DNA from: Gracilariopsis chorda
Taxonomy: Eukaryota > Rhodophyta > Florideophyceae > Gracilariales > Gracilariaceae
DNA: 64,000 nucleotides
NCBI GenBank assembly: GCA_003194525.1
Contig: NBIV01000101.1
Location: forward strand, 186,001-250,000
Direction of reading: 5' to 3'
Shown here: positions 21,409 through 30,525 of the stretch, in pieces
How the letters are laid out: each line of letters begins with the position of its first letter
Position numbering within the stretch: the stretch's first letter is position 1
Position numbers and translations under genes: made by a program
The notes under the pieces: generated by a model
Seen by the model: only the letters and a program-made list of their open reading frames with translations
Told to the model about the DNA's origin: nothing
Database searches by the model: none

Positions 21409-22566
21409 ATGACCACTCTGCGCCCCTACCTTATGGGAATTCACTTCACCGTGTACACGGATCATTCCTCATTGAGGTGGTTGATGAATATCTCCGACCC
21501 GTCGGGACGCCTCATGCGCTGGAGACTCCGCCTCGCGGAATATGACTTTCAAGTCATTTATAAAAAGGGTGCGCAGAACACCCAGGCCGACGCTTTATCG
21601 CGGTTACCCACAAGTGGGGAAGCACTCCCAACAGAGGATGATGAAGTCCCATGCTTCATGGCTATAGACCCGGATGATCCGGAATATGCCGTCGAGGCTA
21701 GGCCAGAAACCTGGGACGAGGATGCTGATTTTGACGAACTACTCGCATCGCGAGATAAATCTGAGAACCCGTTACCGGGAAACTTTGTACCGGTATCACC
21801 GGAAGAAATGATCCGAGAACAATTCGGCGACCCATTCTGTAGGAGAATTCGTGCCCGTATCAACGGTGGTGAAGATCTCCCTTTCGGGGTAAACGACAAA
21901 GGCTACCTCGTAAGAAAGGTCGAAGCCCGCCCACAGATTATGGTACCACATTCCCTGCAATCGCGGGTGTTACATCTATCACACTACGCCCCCATTGGAG
22001 GTCACCCAGGTGGGAGGAAACTCTACCTAACCCTGCGAAGGGATTTCTATTGGCCCGCAATGGCGGTGGATTGCTACGCAACTGTGCGGTTTTGTAGCGA
22101 ATGCGCGAAGAATCGCGTCAAACTCCGCAAAAATGCGAAGAAGATGAAACTATTCCCCGCAAGGGCGCCGCTCGAGTTTATCGCGATCGATATTCTCGGA
22201 CCATTACTCACCACGAAACGTGGAAACAAGTTTCTACTTGTCATTACCGACCGCTTTTCTAAGCTGGTACGGACTGTCCCTCTTCGGAGGATAACCGCTC
22301 TCACGGTGGCCCAGGCTCTGGTGACGCACTGGATTTTTGTCTACGGTCCCCCTGTAGAGGTGCTCTCTGACAACGGGAAGCAGTTCGTGAGCAAGTTCTT
22401 CCAGGATGTTTGTCGCATCCTGGATGTCAAGAACTTGTTCACGACTACCTACCACCCCCCCAGTGTAATGGGCAAGTTGAACGGTTTAACCGGACGTTAC
22501 TCGCGGCGTTACGTTCCTACGTCGCTGACCACCCAACGAATTGGGATCTCTACGCTGATGCGGTAA
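21409..22566 (+). CDS. pol: RNase H end and integrase N-terminal two thirds
   Basis: In the same phase as the RT frame. It opens with RNase H (FTVYTDHSSLRWL, then NTQADALSRLP). Integrase follows: the zinc-binding HHCC module (HYAPIGGHPGG ... FCSECAKN) and the first two catalytic acids in FIAIDILGPL and VLSDNGKQFVSKFF. From base 22455 a run of seven Cs shifts the phase, so this frame drifts into nonsense after about 22460 and stops at 22566, before the catalytic Glu. The true protein continues in the next phase (22459-23024). Confidence 0.85.
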   Translation: MTTLRPYLMGIHFTVYTDHSSLRWLMNISDPSGRLMRWRLRLAEYDFQVIYKKGAQNTQADALSRLPTSGEALPTEDDEVPCFMAIDPDDPEYAVEARPETWDEDADFDELLASRDKSENPLPGNFVPVSPEEMIREQFGDPFCRRIRARINGGEDLPFGVNDKGYLVRKVEARPQIMVPHSLQSRVLHLSHYAPIGGHPGGRKLYLTLRRDFYWPAMAVDCYATVRFCSECAKNRVKLRKNAKKMKLFPARAPLEFIAIDILGPLLTTKRGNKFLLVITDRFSKLVRTVPLRRITALTVAQALVTHWIFVYGPPVEVLSDNGKQFVSKFFQDVCRILDVKNLFTTTYHPPSVMGKLNGLTGRYSRRYVPTSLTTQRIGISTLMR

Positions 22567-23024
22567 CCTACGCGTACAATACGCAGGTACACCGGACTAC
22601 CGGAGTTTCGCCATTCGAGTTAGTTCTATCTAGAACACCCCCGCCTGTGGCGCTGGAACCCCAAGCTACCTTGGACAATTTCCCATCTGTGGGTATCTAC
22701 CGGCAGCAATGGAAGCGATGGCTTTCCAAGCTGGTCCCCGCTGCGCGGAAGACTATGGCACGGGCCCAAGCCGCTTACAAGCGGGATTTTGACGCTCGCG
22801 TGCGAGGAAAACCATCTCCGATTCGGGCAAATAACTACGTCTTCATCAGGAAGGAATACTACAACCCGGAACCGGAGAAGCGTCACAAACTCTCGCCTGT
22901 GGCGGATGGACCCTTCAAGGTGATCTCTGTTAACACCGACACTGTCGTGGTAGAGATGGGGACACGCACGAACGGATTTCCCGTGATCGTGTTGTCCTCG
23001 CCCCTCCTCCCTCGTCAGAGGTAG
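22459..23024 (+). CDS. pol: Integrase C-terminal part, phase-shifted
   Basis: This frame (open from 22410) takes over exactly at the C7 run and supplies the third catalytic residue in CNGQVERFNRTLL, then WDLYADAVTYAYNTQVHRTTGVSPFELVL and the GPFKVISV-type integrase C-terminal fold. The match between the two frames at one homopolymer implies a one-base indel, real or a sequencing error. The frame ends at a stop at 23022-23024, where another phase stays open into the tether region. Confidence 0.8.
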
Positions 23025-24265
23025 TCCTGGATCCAGGCAACCCCGTTTCTACGGACTCCGCTACACCGGAACAATCCGGAAGTACTAGACCTACGGTACT
23101 ACCACACCCCAGCCGGGGACTCTCAGACCTACCGACTCTGTTGGACTCACCGGCTCAGCCGGGTAATTCGGGCCCCTCAGCGCCCGCCCCTACCACGTCT
23201 GCCCCACTGGCGCGCATCTATACCCGCCAGGCGGGGAATGTTATCCCTTATCCCGCCGCTCCGTCTAAGGAGGGGGAGGAGAACACTCGTTTTCGAGGAA
23301 CGATATCACCGTCGCAACGGGAAACACACCGTAACATACGGAACACTGACCGTGGAGCACGGAGTATGTCACGCGACACTAATCCCCCGTTCCCGGGCAG
23401 TGCTGTGCAACAGGAACCAGACGCGCAGGCCCCGCAAAAGCGGCAAATACACCGTTTGTCACGGGAAAACGAGAAGCCTCACTCCAATACCGCAGCAGCG
23501 GAAAGGCAATCGCCCGATGCCTCGAAGCCGCCGTTGGCGGAAGTCCCCGCGGAAGCGGTTCAATCAGGTCGATCAGACCCGCGCCCTGCGGAGAAGGGGC
23601 GCCCAGATACGCCGGCCTCACAGGGGAATACCCACACCCCTCTTGGGGAAAAAGGCGGCCAAGCTGCAGTCGAAGCTTTAAGCCCTGGCTTGCAAGCACC
23701 GGAAACGCCTCCCGTCGTTGACGGAATCAAAGCCCCCACTACGGGGAATAATTTGCGCCAACCCCCGCATCGCTGCGGCGAAGAACCGAGGAACTCGGGA
23801 ATAACGCGCGCCATCGCACGCTCGAAACCGGTCGTACCGGACGCTGCTCCTCCTCACGGAGATGGTGCACTGCGCTCAGCGGCAATTCCCCTGAAAAGGG
23901 TGTCATCGGCACCTGCCCGGAACCCCCCAGAGGGGAATTTTGACCAAAAATACCGGTGTACCGGAGTTAGCCCCAGGCAACCCGTCAGTAGCCGGGGACA
24001 CCACGGCATCGCCGGAACGTATGGTGCAGAGCGCTCGTGCGCCTGGCAGGGAGGCGGTTTGCCACCCAATCACCGTGTCGCACGGGACCCCCCAGGGGAT
24101 TGTGGAAATGCCGATCCCGCAGGAGCGGTCATCTTCCCGCAAACTCGCGGTTCGTGCGCTCAACCGCGAAGGCGGGAACCCAAGTCCCCCGCCGACTGGC
24201 GGTTCGCCCGGCCTACCGTGAGGACGGGAACAACGACACCCCTCTGGGGAACGACTTGCCGGTGA
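23025..24265 (+). other. Long hairpin-dense linker between integrase and chromodomain
   Basis: About 1.2 kb, open in one phase as a 374-codon frame (23141-24265; the phase is open upstream to about 23000). Its product is Pro/Ser/Arg/Thr-rich and low in hydrophobics, with no domain. It is the densest part of the mini-hairpin pattern: at least 30 CCNN-loop-N'N'GG units between 23281 and 24760. It may be a disordered tether whose sequence is dictated by RNA structure. Confidence 0.5.
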
Positions 24266-24651
24266 AAACCGTGGCACCACACACCCTCTTGAGGGATATT
24301 TTCCCGCATGAGCAGCGGCCACTAGGACAGCGCACGGCAACGTCGGAGTTATCGCCGAACACCCTGCTAAGGGACATTATACCGCACCGCGGGCAACCCT
24401 CGCCAGGGATTACAACCACCACCCGGCACGGCCGGCAGGTCTACGAACGAGAGTTCGTAGTAGACCGACTTGTCGGACACACCTGGGACCAGGATGGTAT
24501 TCTACAATACCGCGTCCGCTGGTACGGGTACGACCCCAGTGGGGATACGTGGGAGCCAATGGAACACCTCCCACGGTCGCAGGTCGTGCGATACCACCGT
24601 CAAACGGGAACTGCAGCTCCAGCCACGCTGGTTAATGCCCAAGTTGGGTAA
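24266..24651 (+). CDS. C-terminal chromodomain of integrase
   Basis: The frame (open from 24037) encodes a chromodomain at about 24448-24610: YEREFVVDRLVGH, LQYRVRWYGYDPSGDTWEPMEHL. The aromatic residues expected for a methyl-lysine cage are present (Y/F near the start, W-Y, and W in TWEP). Chromodomains at the integrase C-terminus mark the chromovirus branch of Ty3/gypsy and direct insertion to particular chromatin. The phase differs from the linker frame before it, so another frame change lies near 24200-24270. Confidence 0.85.
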
Positions 24652-24842
24652 CGTTGCCGCGCGAGCGGAGAGCGAAAGGAAAGGATAACAAGGCAAAGTC
24701 CGTCGAAGACGGGGAACTCAACCGAGAAGCACCGTTCTAAACGGGAAAGTTTATTCAAGGGAGCAGCTAGCTCCCCACAATACTACACTACACTAACTGG
24801 CATAGCCAGGGAAAGAAGAACCAGGAAAATGGACTAGAGGTT

Positions 24843-25610
24843 TCACTCACCCCCATCGTCCGGGGCGTAACCCCCAGCAAGGCGGTAGGCCAACGCGTCC
24901 GCCATGGTGGTGACATCCCCCGATACCTCGGCAGCGCTAAGACCGGCGCCCCGGAGGAAACGTGCGATGATTTCGTTTTCATTCGCCGTCACCCCGCTGG
25001 GGATAGAAGGTCCGGCACTTGCCGTTGAAGGGTCAGCAGCCGGCTCGGCCGGAGATACCCCCTCTGGGAAAGCTTCCGCGCTAGCGCCGGTTTCCTCTAC
25101 GTCCATCTCCCCGGGTTCTTCCCGTTCGTTATCGACCATTGGGTCATCCCCGCCGTATGCGCGGTAGTAGTCGTCAGAATCGACGTACCCCACCGGGTGG
25201 TCTTCCGGCACATGCCGGGGCGTATCGCGAAGCTCTCGCGCCTCCTCGGAGGAAAGTTCCCGGAACTCCCAGGGGTCGAAGTAGATAAAATCCCCCGCAA
25301 GGGCGGTGTTTCTACCGAGTCCCGGACCACCGGTGTTACCGCTGCCGCCATCCAGACGACCGCTTTGCTCCAGCGGGACCTCACTCCAGCTAACGCTGTC
25401 GATGTACCCAAGTAATTGGAGGACCTCTTCATTGTTGGCCTGGCCCCCAAGGGGGATGCGAAGATCCAGGTTTCGGATCGCTGCCCGCACACGCGGTTGA
25501 AGGAACCAGAGACGATACTGGTCGTACGCCTCGTTGAGGATATAAGCCGCAGTGCGGGCCGCCCACTCCGTAACCACTACGGACCACAACCCCGACCGGG
25601 GATCCTGCAT
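24843..25610 (-). CDS. Antisense frame of the retrotransposon, downstream half
   Basis: A 255-codon minus-strand frame in the same phase as the frame at 25626-26630 and separated from it only by one TAA (25626-25628) and five sense codons. Together they would make about 595 residues. This half has aromatic- and Leu-rich helices at its start (WAARTAAYILNEAYDQYRLWFLQP) and an acidic, Pro/Ala/Ser-rich middle. It ends in a short helical domain (NEIIARFLRGAGLSAAEVSGD). No family is recognised. Antisense frames between pol and the 3' LTR are known in some plant Ty3/gypsy lineages; relationship to those is not shown here. Confidence 0.6.
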   Translation of the reverse strand: MQDPRSGLWSVVVTEWAARTAAYILNEAYDQYRLWFLQPRVRAAIRNLDLRIPLGGQANNEEVLQLLGYIDSVSWSEVPLEQSGRLDGGSGNTGGPGLGRNTALAGDFIYFDPWEFRELSSEEARELRDTPRHVPEDHPVGYVDSDDYYRAYGGDDPMVDNEREEPGEMDVEETGASAEAFPEGVSPAEPAADPSTASAGPSIPSGVTANENEIIARFLRGAGLSAAEVSGDVTTMADALAYRLAGGYAPDDGGE

Positions 25611-25625
25611 GAGCAGCGAACCGAG

Positions 25626-26630
25626 TTACGTAAGTACCAGCGGGAGTTCTATGTAGCACCCCCGGCAGGCTTCATGGAAGCGCCACCACTCGGGGAGTGC
25701 TACATACCGACCTAGTCGGTGAGGCGGCGCAATCCGCTCTATCTCCACGTTCTGATACGGGATAAAGTACCCGAATCGGGATCGCCAGCGCCGCTCGTAG
25801 CGGATGAAGTTTTGGAGAAAGTTGGACCGGTATTGCCGGGGAAGGTGCCTGAACTCCGCCTGAATAATCGGTCGCTCCCAGCAAAGGGCCTCTTGCCGCG
25901 CTGCGGGGAAATTCCTCCAAGCGAGGGTCTCGAGGCGGAACAGGTTCTCGCCGTACCCAATCTCCCCGCGAGTGCGGAAGTAGCTAACGTCGAAGCCAAA
26001 CTCCGGTGGGACCGGTACATCGAATGGAGCCCGGCTCTGCCGTTGGTACGCCATCCGCGTCAACGCGGTCTGCGCCGCAGCGACGGTCTCGCCCGAGTTT
26101 CTTCGGAGATGGTGACGCGGAATCGCAATCCGGTGACGCCAATCCCACGATGTGGTGACTGCTCTGGGCAGATCCCCCGGAAGGGTGTCTGAACCATCCG
26201 CATAAGCGGTGACCAATCCCTCATTGAGGACGGCGACCGGGTGAAACCACGGGGCAAGGCGCAGGCGCGACGCGTGATTCCGATTCATCGGGTTGAGCCC
26301 CACCAGGGTGTTGTAAGTTGGCCAGTTGGACACCGGAGTGGTTCCGGAGGACACCACCGAAGGTGGTAGTGCGAAGGGATGGTCGGCTGCAGCAGCCATA
26401 TTCCCCGGTTGTACCGGATTTCGATCCCCCTGAGGCAGGGGAACTGACCGGAAACCGGTGGTGTACCGCCCGAGAAGTCTCGGCGGTTGGCTGTGGCTGT
26501 TGATATGGTTGTCGTCGTTCATTTGTCCCTTTTGGAGGGTGGCTGTTGTTGTCGTTTGTGTGCTTGATGACTCTGGTGCAGAGGGATTTACCGGAGAACC
26601 GGAGACAAAGCACGCGCTTTTATCACCCAT
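25626..26630 (-). CDS. Antisense frame of the retrotransposon, upstream half
   Basis: A 334-codon minus-strand frame reading away from the 3' LTR and starting 57 bases inside it. The first 90 residues are Ser/Thr/Pro/Gln-rich and disordered. The rest is rich in Arg, Trp, Phe and Tyr (WDWRHRIAIPRHHLRR, FDVSYFRTRGEIGYGENLFRL, RYERRWRSRFGYFIPYQ), suggesting a folded, possibly nucleic-acid- or membrane-associated domain. It ends at TAA, after which the phase is open again at once. Composition and length make it unlikely to be a mere shadow, since the sense strand here has no long frame. Transcription would need a promoter in or near the 3' LTR on the minus strand. Confidence 0.6.
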   Translation of the reverse strand: MGDKSACFVSGSPVNPSAPESSSTQTTTTATLQKGQMNDDNHINSHSQPPRLLGRYTTGFRSVPLPQGDRNPVQPGNMAAAADHPFALPPSVVSSGTTPVSNWPTYNTLVGLNPMNRNHASRLRLAPWFHPVAVLNEGLVTAYADGSDTLPGDLPRAVTTSWDWRHRIAIPRHHLRRNSGETVAAAQTALTRMAYQRQSRAPFDVPVPPEFGFDVSYFRTRGEIGYGENLFRLETLAWRNFPAARQEALCWERPIIQAEFRHLPRQYRSNFLQNFIRYERRWRSRFGYFIPYQNVEIERIAPPHRLGRYVALPEWWRFHEACRGCYIELPLVLT

Positions 26631-26674
26631 TTTCGTCTGGGAATCCTCCGCGCCCGCGGTCGTTTTCCCGTCTT

Positions 26675-26685
26675 AAGGGGGGGGA
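26675..26685 (+). promoter_or_regulatory. Polypurine tract
   Basis: AAGGGGGGGGA ends two bases before the 3' LTR, the expected plus-strand primer position. Confidence 0.85.
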
Positions 26686-26687
26686 TA

Positions 26688-27495
26688 TGAAGTGCAACGC
26701 CCTCAGGGAGGGATTCTGGGTACTTGAACGCTTTCCCGATATTATCGGTTGTGTAGTGTGTATATGAACTACGCCCCACAATGGTGGGTATGGACACGTG
26801 GGACACGGTTTTGGGTCAATTGGCGGTTGGCCACAGTAGTGGATGTTGCCACGGAATGTGGAGTATTTTAGTTAATTTTATTTATTATTTTCACACCCAT
26901 TTCTGGGAAGCTAGTACTTAGTGCGACGGCGCACTGCCGTCGCACCAGTAAACCTTCCCCAACAAGGGACCCCAACCTGGGGAATTGGCTCTGAGCTTTA
27001 CCGCCTCCGCGTGTTCTCAACTCCTCCTTGGAGGGAAGCACCGTAGTGTACGGAAGTTCACCCCCCTTGCACATCTAAAGGAGACCCATCATTGGGAGTA
27101 CTAATTGTTCCAATCATATTGGTGTTTCGCCCTGTATAGGGAGTCCTGTCCACCGGCATTGCCGTATCTGCTCGCCGCTCTCGCGACCCACTTCGTCCTT
27201 CCTCTTTCCCCTTTTTAGGGTAGCACCTCCCGCTATCCGCGGCCCTCGTGTGCGCATCCGCTCACACACCCCCACTTACGTGGAAACATACCTCTACTGA
27301 GGATCACACCCCGCTCACGCGGATACCGATTCTTCGCCTTCACCTCCCTGCGCGAGTCGCGACAGGTGTCCCTGGTCTTACAAACCGGCTTCGCCGTGAC
27401 ACCTCTGGGAGGGCTCTACCCAACTGGGTTCACCTCGTGAGAGGAAGATCCCGGACGTCTTTCGGTGTTTTTCCCCTTTGGGGCATTGCACCACA
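26688..27495 (+). repeat. 3' LTR of the 11.4-kb element
   Basis: 808 bp, the same length as the 5' LTR. By eye it differs at two positions (T/C near 16336/26941 and T/C near 16570/27175). Confidence 0.95.
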
Positions 27496-27500
27496 CACGG
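27496..27500. other. Target site duplication, right copy (CACGG)
   Basis: Matches 16078-16082. Confidence 0.95.
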
Positions 27501-28212
27501 ATATCATTCCTTCCAATATAAATTGTATATATATAAGGGCAGGCGCTCCAAACGATGTTGTAGAGAGGGCTGCACCTCATTTTCTTTCTTGTGGCCATCC
27601 GCCAGGGCCGCAATTAGGCCACCAAACTGTGCAACACCATAAGATGGGTTGATGGCGCTATGGTGAAGCGTCAAACCATACTGTGCCTCAATTTAGAGCG
27701 CTTCTTCGGTAGAAGGCACTGCTTCGGAGTTTTCGTCATCATTGATTTTGGGTATGGTTGTTTGGTGGTTTGCGTCTACGGATAAAACTGGCTGGAGCGA
27801 GGTTTCTACCCAGTAGTATATCCCAAGTCGTGACGAATACACGCTATAATATATTCTCAAATAGCCGTAGTATGTCCTTTGTTAGACGTAAAAGAACATG
27901 ACAGAAAGCGAAACAAAAGGTTATCAAATCTAGTCTGTGGCCAAAAAATCTGTAAACCTTCTCAATATGTATAGTTTTATGCAACTCAAGGAAACAAGAC
28001 ATTTGATCTATGTCTAGCGTACTTTTCCTTGCACTTAACGCAAAGAAATCATGTTATTGTTTGGTTTTCTTCGAATAGCAAAAATGCGAATTTTCGGAAG
28101 ATCATAATGAGTTCTTCCATATTCTACAGACATGGCTGGTGGTGCATGTGATCTTGGGATAGCTAGCTAGGCTTTTGATACTTAGGCACGCAGCAAACAA
28201 TTGCTCCAATTT
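27501..28212. other. No recognisable gene
   Basis: Right flank of the insertion site. Before the insertion it was continuous with sequence ending at 16082. An AT run (TATATATATAA) lies near 27525. No coding frame is supported. Confidence 0.5.
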
Positions 28213-29053
28213 TGTTGTGCAATGCCCCAAAAGGGAAAAACACCGAAAGACGTTCGAGATCTTCCTCTCAAGAGGTGAACCCAGTTGGGTAGAGCCCTCC
28301 CAGAAGTATCACGGCGAAGCAGGTTTGTAAGACCAAGGAAACCTGTCGCGACTTGCGCAGGGAGGTGAAGGCGAAGAATCGGTATCCGCGTGAGCGGGGT
28401 GTGATCCTCAGTAGAGGTATGTTTCCACGAAAGTGGGGATGTGTGACCGGGTGCACACAGGAGGGCCGCGGGTAGCGGGATGTACTACTCTGAAAGGGGG
28501 AAAGGAGGAAGAGTGAAGGGAAAGGAGGAATAGTGGGCGAGGGTGAGTCGCGAGAGCAACGAAAAAGTGCGGCAATGCCAGTGGACAGGACTCCCTATAT
28601 AGGGCGAAAAATCAATGTGATTGGAACAATTATACTCCCAAGGATGGGTCTCTTTAGGTGTGCAAGGGGGTTAGAGGTCCCGTGGTTCACGGCATTTCCC
28701 TCCAAGGAGGAGTTGAGAACGCGCGGAAGCGGCAACAACTAGAGCCAGTTCCGCAGGTTGGGGTCCGTTGTTGGGGAAGCTTTACTGGTGCGACGGCAGT
28801 GCCCCGTCGCACTAAGTACTAACTTCCCAGAAATGGGTGTAAGAAAAGTAAATAATATTAACTAAAATTATTAGAAATACTCCACATTTTTTGGCAACAT
28901 CCACTACTGTGGCCAGCCGCCAATTGGCCCAAAACCGTGTCCCACGTGTCCTTATCCACCATAGTGAGGCGTAGTTCATATACACCCTACAAAACCGATA
29001 ATATCGGAAAACAATCAAGTACCAGGAATCCCTCCCGAGGGCGTTGCACTTCA
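28213..29053 (-). repeat. Old solo LTR of the hairpin family
   Basis: A reverse-orientation LTR of 841 bp, from TGTTGTGCAA to TTGCACTTCA in plus coordinates. The flanks AATTT and AAGTT match at four of five bases, consistent with an aged target duplication. Many substitutions separate it from 16083-16890, but mini-hairpins persist with altered loops (plus-strand CCACgaaaGTGG at 28425-28436, CCTCtcaaGAGG at 28264-28275). Confidence 0.9.
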
Positions 29054-29448
29054 AAGTTTACCGCAACTAGTAGATTGCATAATCGGCACAAAGTAGTGCT
29101 CAGTTGCAGTAAATGTGGGGGTGTTTTTGTTGGGTTTCCATAGAAATTCTTGCACATTTGGAGTTTCTTTAAGATTTGCGCCGACGAGTGGAAATAACTT
29201 GATTAGTCTTGTTCAGAATGGTGTAAACTATGCTTAACAAGACGCAAAATTCGGATAGGGATGGCAAATAGAACGGTTTCCGTTCGGCTCTAGTGTAGCA
29301 GTAGATAATGTACGTGAAAGATCTTTTTTTAAATTGATGGCTCACGGATTCCTTTTATGACCTGGGTCTTCTGGGAGCGCTGACGACCGAACGGTCGGAC
29401 GTTTTAGTTTAATAGTGTGCTAGCCCTATTTATGTTGGCTTGGTCGAG
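29054..29448. other. No recognisable gene
   Basis: Short intergenic stretch between two LTR relics. Confidence 0.5.
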
Positions 29449-29717
29449 CCGCCGGCGGTACTGTTGTCGCATGGGCTTCATTCAAGTGAGAGTAGTTTAT
29501 AATGGCGCAGTGTAGAGGGACGTCTGTCACGAGCAAATACAATAGGCACAGGAATCTGCCGGGAGTCCGTCTTGGTCTCCAGGGGGATTTGGGTTTACTT
29601 AAATAGGGATGCTACGCGACCTTTGGGGTACTGGAGCCTGTCAGCAGTGGTCTTTGTCAGCTCATTCTAGTGCATGGATCCTCTGTTCTTCGTGACAAAC
29701 TTGCACGTGTTCTCACA
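29449..29717 (-). repeat. Copia LTR relic, inverted relative to 1029-1290
   Basis: About 270 bases alignable in reverse complement to the copia LTR at the window start, ending in TCACA (LTR start TGTGA). No second LTR or coding sequence is next to it, so it is a solo or truncated LTR. Confidence 0.6.
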
Positions 29718-30107
29718 ACTGTACTGTGCGCGGCCTGACATTCTCTACCAGTGTTTGGTAAATTTGGCCTTCATATCGCGTTTTTTGGAAATAATTGAAT
29801 CCAAAACTTGGAACATTTGAACAACAAGTCGGCCGAATCTCAAACTTAATAAGCTCTACGGACATATTAACATGATTTGAATCCAATGTTTTCTTTCATA
29901 GCGTCACCGGAATCTTCCCGCTGATCACTTGGAGCACTTTCCACCCTTCGTCAATCACGCATCAGCGAACATGGCAGCGAAGTTCGTTTGTCCCTGAGCA
30001 CATAGGGGAAGCAGCTAATCAACAATCACCGTTTAAATCCTGCAGTAGACATTTTGCATGAACACATATAGAGATTCAATTGGAACGCAGAAGCAGTCAC
30101 ATCTGAG
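29718..30107. other. Upstream flank of tRNA-Ile
   Basis: No gene recognised. Confidence 0.5.
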
Positions 30108-30181
30108 GCCTCCATAGCTCAGTCGGTTAGAGCATGGTGCTAATAACGCCAGGGTCGCAGGTTCGAGCCCTGCTGGGGGTA
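30108..30181 (+). tRNA. trnI-AAU: tRNA-Ile (anticodon AAU)
   Basis: 74 bases fold into a complete cloverleaf: acceptor GCCTCCA with TGGGGGT (one G-U at the first pair and one at the fourth), D stem GCTC/GAGC, anticodon stem TGGTG/CGCCA around CTAATAA (anticodon AAT at 34-36), T stem GCAGG/CCTGC with TTCGAGC loop, and discriminator A. The internal A box (TAGCTCAGTCGG) and B box (GGTTCGAGCC) are intact. A TTTTT Pol III terminator follows at 30189-30193. There is no encoded CCA, no intron and an A34 anticodon, all typical of a eukaryotic nuclear gene. It lies 345 bases upstream of the aspartic-protease-like gene on the same strand. Confidence 0.97.
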
Positions 30182-30188
30182 TAGGTTA

Positions 30189-30193
30189 TTTTT
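30189..30193 (+). terminator. Pol III oligo-T terminator
   Basis: TTTTT eight bases after the tRNA discriminator. Confidence 0.85.
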
Positions 30194-30525
30194 GGTTCTC
30201 AGTGTTTTGTTCCTTTTGCTGAGCCAAACTTCCCCGCAAGGACAGCTTAAATCACCAGTATTACTCGCGCAAGGAGAAATATGCTCTGGCAGCACGTTGC
30301 ACGCAACTTTCCTGCCTGTAGTGAACAAGGGTCTCTACTGAGAAGTGCGCGCTTCCTAAAGTCGTTCTCATATCTGCACCGCTTTCGTCCTGAGCTGACA
30401 CTGCACGAGCAACAGCTGTCGGCTTCCGTATTACGCACTATCGTCAACATAAGCAGAATCATTTCCGTAATTCTTCTCGATTTCGAAGCCAGGAACAGTC
30501 GAGGCTCTTACCATATTGGTCCGCT

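Larger units (their letters stand above)
16083..27495 (+). mobile_element. Full-length Ty3/gypsy chromodomain LTR retrotransposon, 11,413 bp, hairpin-studded
   Basis: Two 808-bp LTRs (16083-16890 and 26688-27495) flank gag, protease, RT, RNase H, integrase and chromodomain in that order, the Ty3/gypsy order, plus an antisense frame before the 3' LTR. CACGG occurs immediately outside both ends (16078-16082 and 27496-27500) as a perfect 5-bp target duplication. By eye the LTRs differ at only two positions, so the insertion is recent. Pol is nonetheless broken by a stop and several frame changes. The whole element, LTRs included, carries very many 12-14-base perfect hairpins of the form CCNN-loop-N'N'GG, unlike any other part of the window. 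Confidence 0.95.

Noticed and set aside
24037..24265. Chromodomain frame starting at 24037
   Set aside because: The first 75 residues are a shadow of the linker frame; recognisable sequence begins only after about 24270.
23281..24760. CRISPR array
   Set aside because: The repeated signal is a structural pattern with different sequence in every unit and no constant repeat or fixed spacing, and the DNA is eukaryotic.
16083..27495. Mini-hairpins as transcription terminators
   Set aside because: They are too short, too frequent and lack T-runs, and they lie inside coding sequence.
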